Shown piece after piece: positions 6,995 through 8,406 of a DNA stretch of 8,406 nucleotides. How positions within the stretch are numbered: position 1 is the first letter of the stretch; every line of letters starts with the position of its first letter. A program made the position numbers and the translations under genes. The notes beneath the pieces were generated by a model. The model did not search any database. It had not been told where the DNA came from and saw nothing but the letters and a program-made list of their open reading frames with translations. Source of the stretch: Bacteroidota bacterium (GTDB lineage: Bacteria; Bacteroidota; Bacteroidia; Flavobacteriales; Weeksellaceae); contig JAFDZJ010000156.1 in NCBI GenBank assembly GCA_018266965.1, positions 1-8,406 of the forward strand, written 5' to 3'.

Positions 6995-8296
6995 ATTATG
7001 CACGACCACCATCCATTGACAAAGAACAATGAAAACAATCTTCAATTTCATCATGAGCATTTTCAATAATAAAAAGGAGGACAATGCAAATCCAAGCATT
7101 ACAACAGCAAATAATTCTAACAAGACAAATGACGAAATAGTTAATGTTACAAGCAAAAGTGTTGGCAACACTACTGAATTTACAATTGAACTTAACGAAG
7201 AAGTATTTCTCAAAAAATTAAAGGATGGAACCCTTGGAAGTGGGAAAAGAGAAACAAGAATTGAAGATATAACAGGTTTCTATGGCAATAAAGAATACTC
7301 ACCAAACAGAAATTTCTGTGTTTCATTTGCAGATGGACATTATGAGAATGACAAATGGAAAAATGGAGATATTGCTTTAATCAAAGACAACAAACTATTA
7401 TTTAAAAAGAAACTTCAAAGACCTAATGACTTTTTTGTGAGCAACGACGGAATTGTGATTGGTTGCGATTGGCTAAACTCTGACACACTTACAGGAAAAT
7501 TTTTAATCTTCGACTCGACAGGCGAAGAACTTTTTGCCAAAAAGACAACTGCAAATTTGGGAAATTGTGCCATTAGCGACAATTCACAAATTGCACTGTT
7601 TGAAACACACAATTCAAATACGAATGACGGAAATAAAATTTTCATCGTCGATATATCGGAAAAACTGGTCATTCACAAATTTGAGCGACCAACTTCTTTC
7701 AACAGTGCAATAATTGACACCGAAGCCAAACGTATAAAATTGAAAGACCACAAAGGTTTTGTTTTTGAAATCGACTTTGTGGGAAATCAAACCAATGCAG
7801 AAGAATATGAAAATCACATTTTAAGAAAAGGTTCTGTTTATGACAGACTTTGGATTTACGCTGACAAGCCTGATGAAATAAAACTAAAAGACCCAAAATA
7901 TTTAGAACTCTTAACTAAGGCTCTCACAGACACGGACGCTTCTTATTCATTTGGGAAAGATAAAATTTACAGAATGATTGGCGACTATCAGGAAGCTAAT
8001 GGAAACATTGAAAAGACGATTGAAAATTGGGAAAAAGCTTTTTCAATTAATCCAAAAGTTGGTGTTAAACGAAAATTGGACACATTAAAAAAACAATATA
8101 ACAGCCGCTAACAAAAGGTTTGCCGCAATGCTGGCGGACGGAATAACAATCGGCAGTTGTACTACTATCAGCTAATATCGGGCTTGACCGAATTCTATTT
8201 AGCTTTTAGTTGTTGACTTCAACATCAGTTTTTCAATCGGCTTCAGTTGCCGGGCAGACAGTTATAAAATACCAGCCCTGCGGCAAGCCTCGAACG
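6986..8296 (+). mobile_element. Gene cassette 4: propeller/TPR-like protein
   Basis: This is a 1311-bp cassette between the G^TT points of sites 4 and 5. The start GTTAGCGGCT is exactly complementary (10/10, 14 of 15 when extended) to its end box AGCCGCTAAC (8103-8112). The facing box in site 5 matches only 6/10. This is the clearest case of own-end matching in the window. Confidence 0.75.
7029..8111 (+). CDS. Unrecognised protein, beta-rich middle with C-terminal TPR-like repeat
   Basis: A 360-residue protein I cannot assign to a family. Residues 1-45 are short and Asn/Thr/Lys-rich (low complexity); the first dozen are mildly hydrophobic but too interrupted for a clear signal peptide. Residues 75-265 contain repeated short beta-like segments (DIALIKDNKLLFKKKL, GKFLIFDSTGEELFAKK, NKIFIVDISEKLVIHKF), suggesting WD40/propeller-type blades. 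Residues 310-355 look like a TPR helix pair: YRMIGDYQEANGNIEKTIEN followed by WEKAFSINP. It is probably a protein-binding protein. Start at 7029 is the first ATG after the site. An in-frame ATG at 7053 is the alternative. An AAAGGAGG sequence at 7074-7081 serves an out-of-frame ATG and is probably chance. The stop codon (8109-8111) is inside the opening box of site 5. Confidence 0.78.
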   Translation: MKTIFNFIMSIFNNKKEDNANPSITTANNSNKTNDEIVNVTSKSVGNTTEFTIELNEEVFLKKLKDGTLGSGKRETRIEDITGFYGNKEYSPNRNFCVSFADGHYENDKWKNGDIALIKDNKLLFKKKLQRPNDFFVSNDGIVIGCDWLNSDTLTGKFLIFDSTGEELFAKKTTANLGNCAISDNSQIALFETHNSNTNDGNKIFIVDISEKLVIHKFERPTSFNSAIIDTEAKRIKLKDHKGFVFEIDFVGNQTNAEEYENHILRKGSVYDRLWIYADKPDEIKLKDPKYLELLTKALTDTDASYSFGKDKIYRMIGDYQEANGNIEKTIENWEKAFSINPKVGVKRKLDTLKKQYNSR

Positions 8297-8303
8297 TTGG
8301 CAG
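8103..8303 (+). repeat. attC-like cassette site 5 (long class, ~200 bp)
   Basis: The opening box is AGCCGCTAAC (8103-8112) and the closing box is GTTGGCAG (8296-8303). The inner arms GGTTTGCCGCAATGCTGG (8117-8134) and 8272-8289 pair at 15 of 18 positions. The centre is homologous in block order to site 3. The closing box differs most from its opening partner and should match the end of cassette 5, outside the window. Confidence 0.82.
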
Positions 8304-8327
8304 TAATTTTAACAGGCAGCGTTCACT

Positions 8328-8406
8328 ATGACAGACAAAACAGAAATTATAATTGACAAATCCAAATTGAAATCACTTTTGAGAAGTTTTATAACTTCTT
8401 TAATTA
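8328..8406 (+). CDS. Start of cassette 5 gene, product unknown (partial)
   Basis: An ATG at 8328 opens a frame that stays open to the window end (26 codons, beginning MTDKTEIIIDKSKLKSLLRS). It begins 32 bases after the G^TT point of site 5, close to the spacing of the other cassette genes (43-55). Lys- and Ile-rich composition is like the neighbours. It is too short for any functional call. Confidence 0.65.
   Translation, partial: MTDKTEIIIDKSKLKSLLRSFITSLI

Noticed and set aside
7074..7086. Strong Shine-Dalgarno-like AAAGGAGG followed by ATG at 7084
   Set aside because: The ATG is out of frame with the 360-residue protein and opens only an 18-codon frame. No other gene here uses such a signal.

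Overview
The window looks like accessory DNA of a Bacteroidota bacterium (inferred). The coding regions are AT-rich. Starts are preceded by A-rich leaders without clear Shine-Dalgarno sequences. The one exported protein has a signal peptide ending just before Gln, as is common in that phylum. All genes are on the + strand.

The layout is an integron-type cassette array with no integrase in view. Five long imperfect palindromes (attC-like sites) lie at about 1-129 (left part cut off), 3791-3926, 4723-4922, 6857-6994 and 8103-8303. They separate four complete cassettes and the start of a fifth. The 9-10 bases at the start of each complete cassette are the exact reverse complement of the box that opens the palindrome at that cassette's own end. 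They match the box on the other side of the same palindrome less well. This is what excision as a circle with a G^TT crossover predicts, so it both supports the integron reading and fixes the cassette boundaries.

Cassette 1 (about 3.8 kb) carries what reads as a complete DRT type 3 anti-phage system. Two different reverse transcriptases, Drt3a (UG3-like) and Drt3b (UG8-like), overlap by 4 nt. A short intergenic stretch follows with a small hairpin, an ACACACACA tract and a strong intrinsic terminator, which I read as the DRT3 non-coding RNA with its template. As I recall recent work, Drt3a copies an ACACAC template in this RNA into poly(GT) and Drt3b makes the complementary poly(AC) strand.

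Cassette 2 encodes a small exported protein of unknown function. Cassette 3 encodes a one-chain DUF262-DUF1524 protein resembling GmrSD/SspE-type nucleases that act on modified DNA, a second likely phage-defence gene. Cassette 4 encodes an unrecognised protein with a beta-rich, propeller-like middle and a TPR-like C-terminus. Cassette 5 begins with a gene cut off by the window end. Together the window looks like part of a defence-rich cassette array in which a whole two-RT plus RNA system sits within one exchangeable unit.
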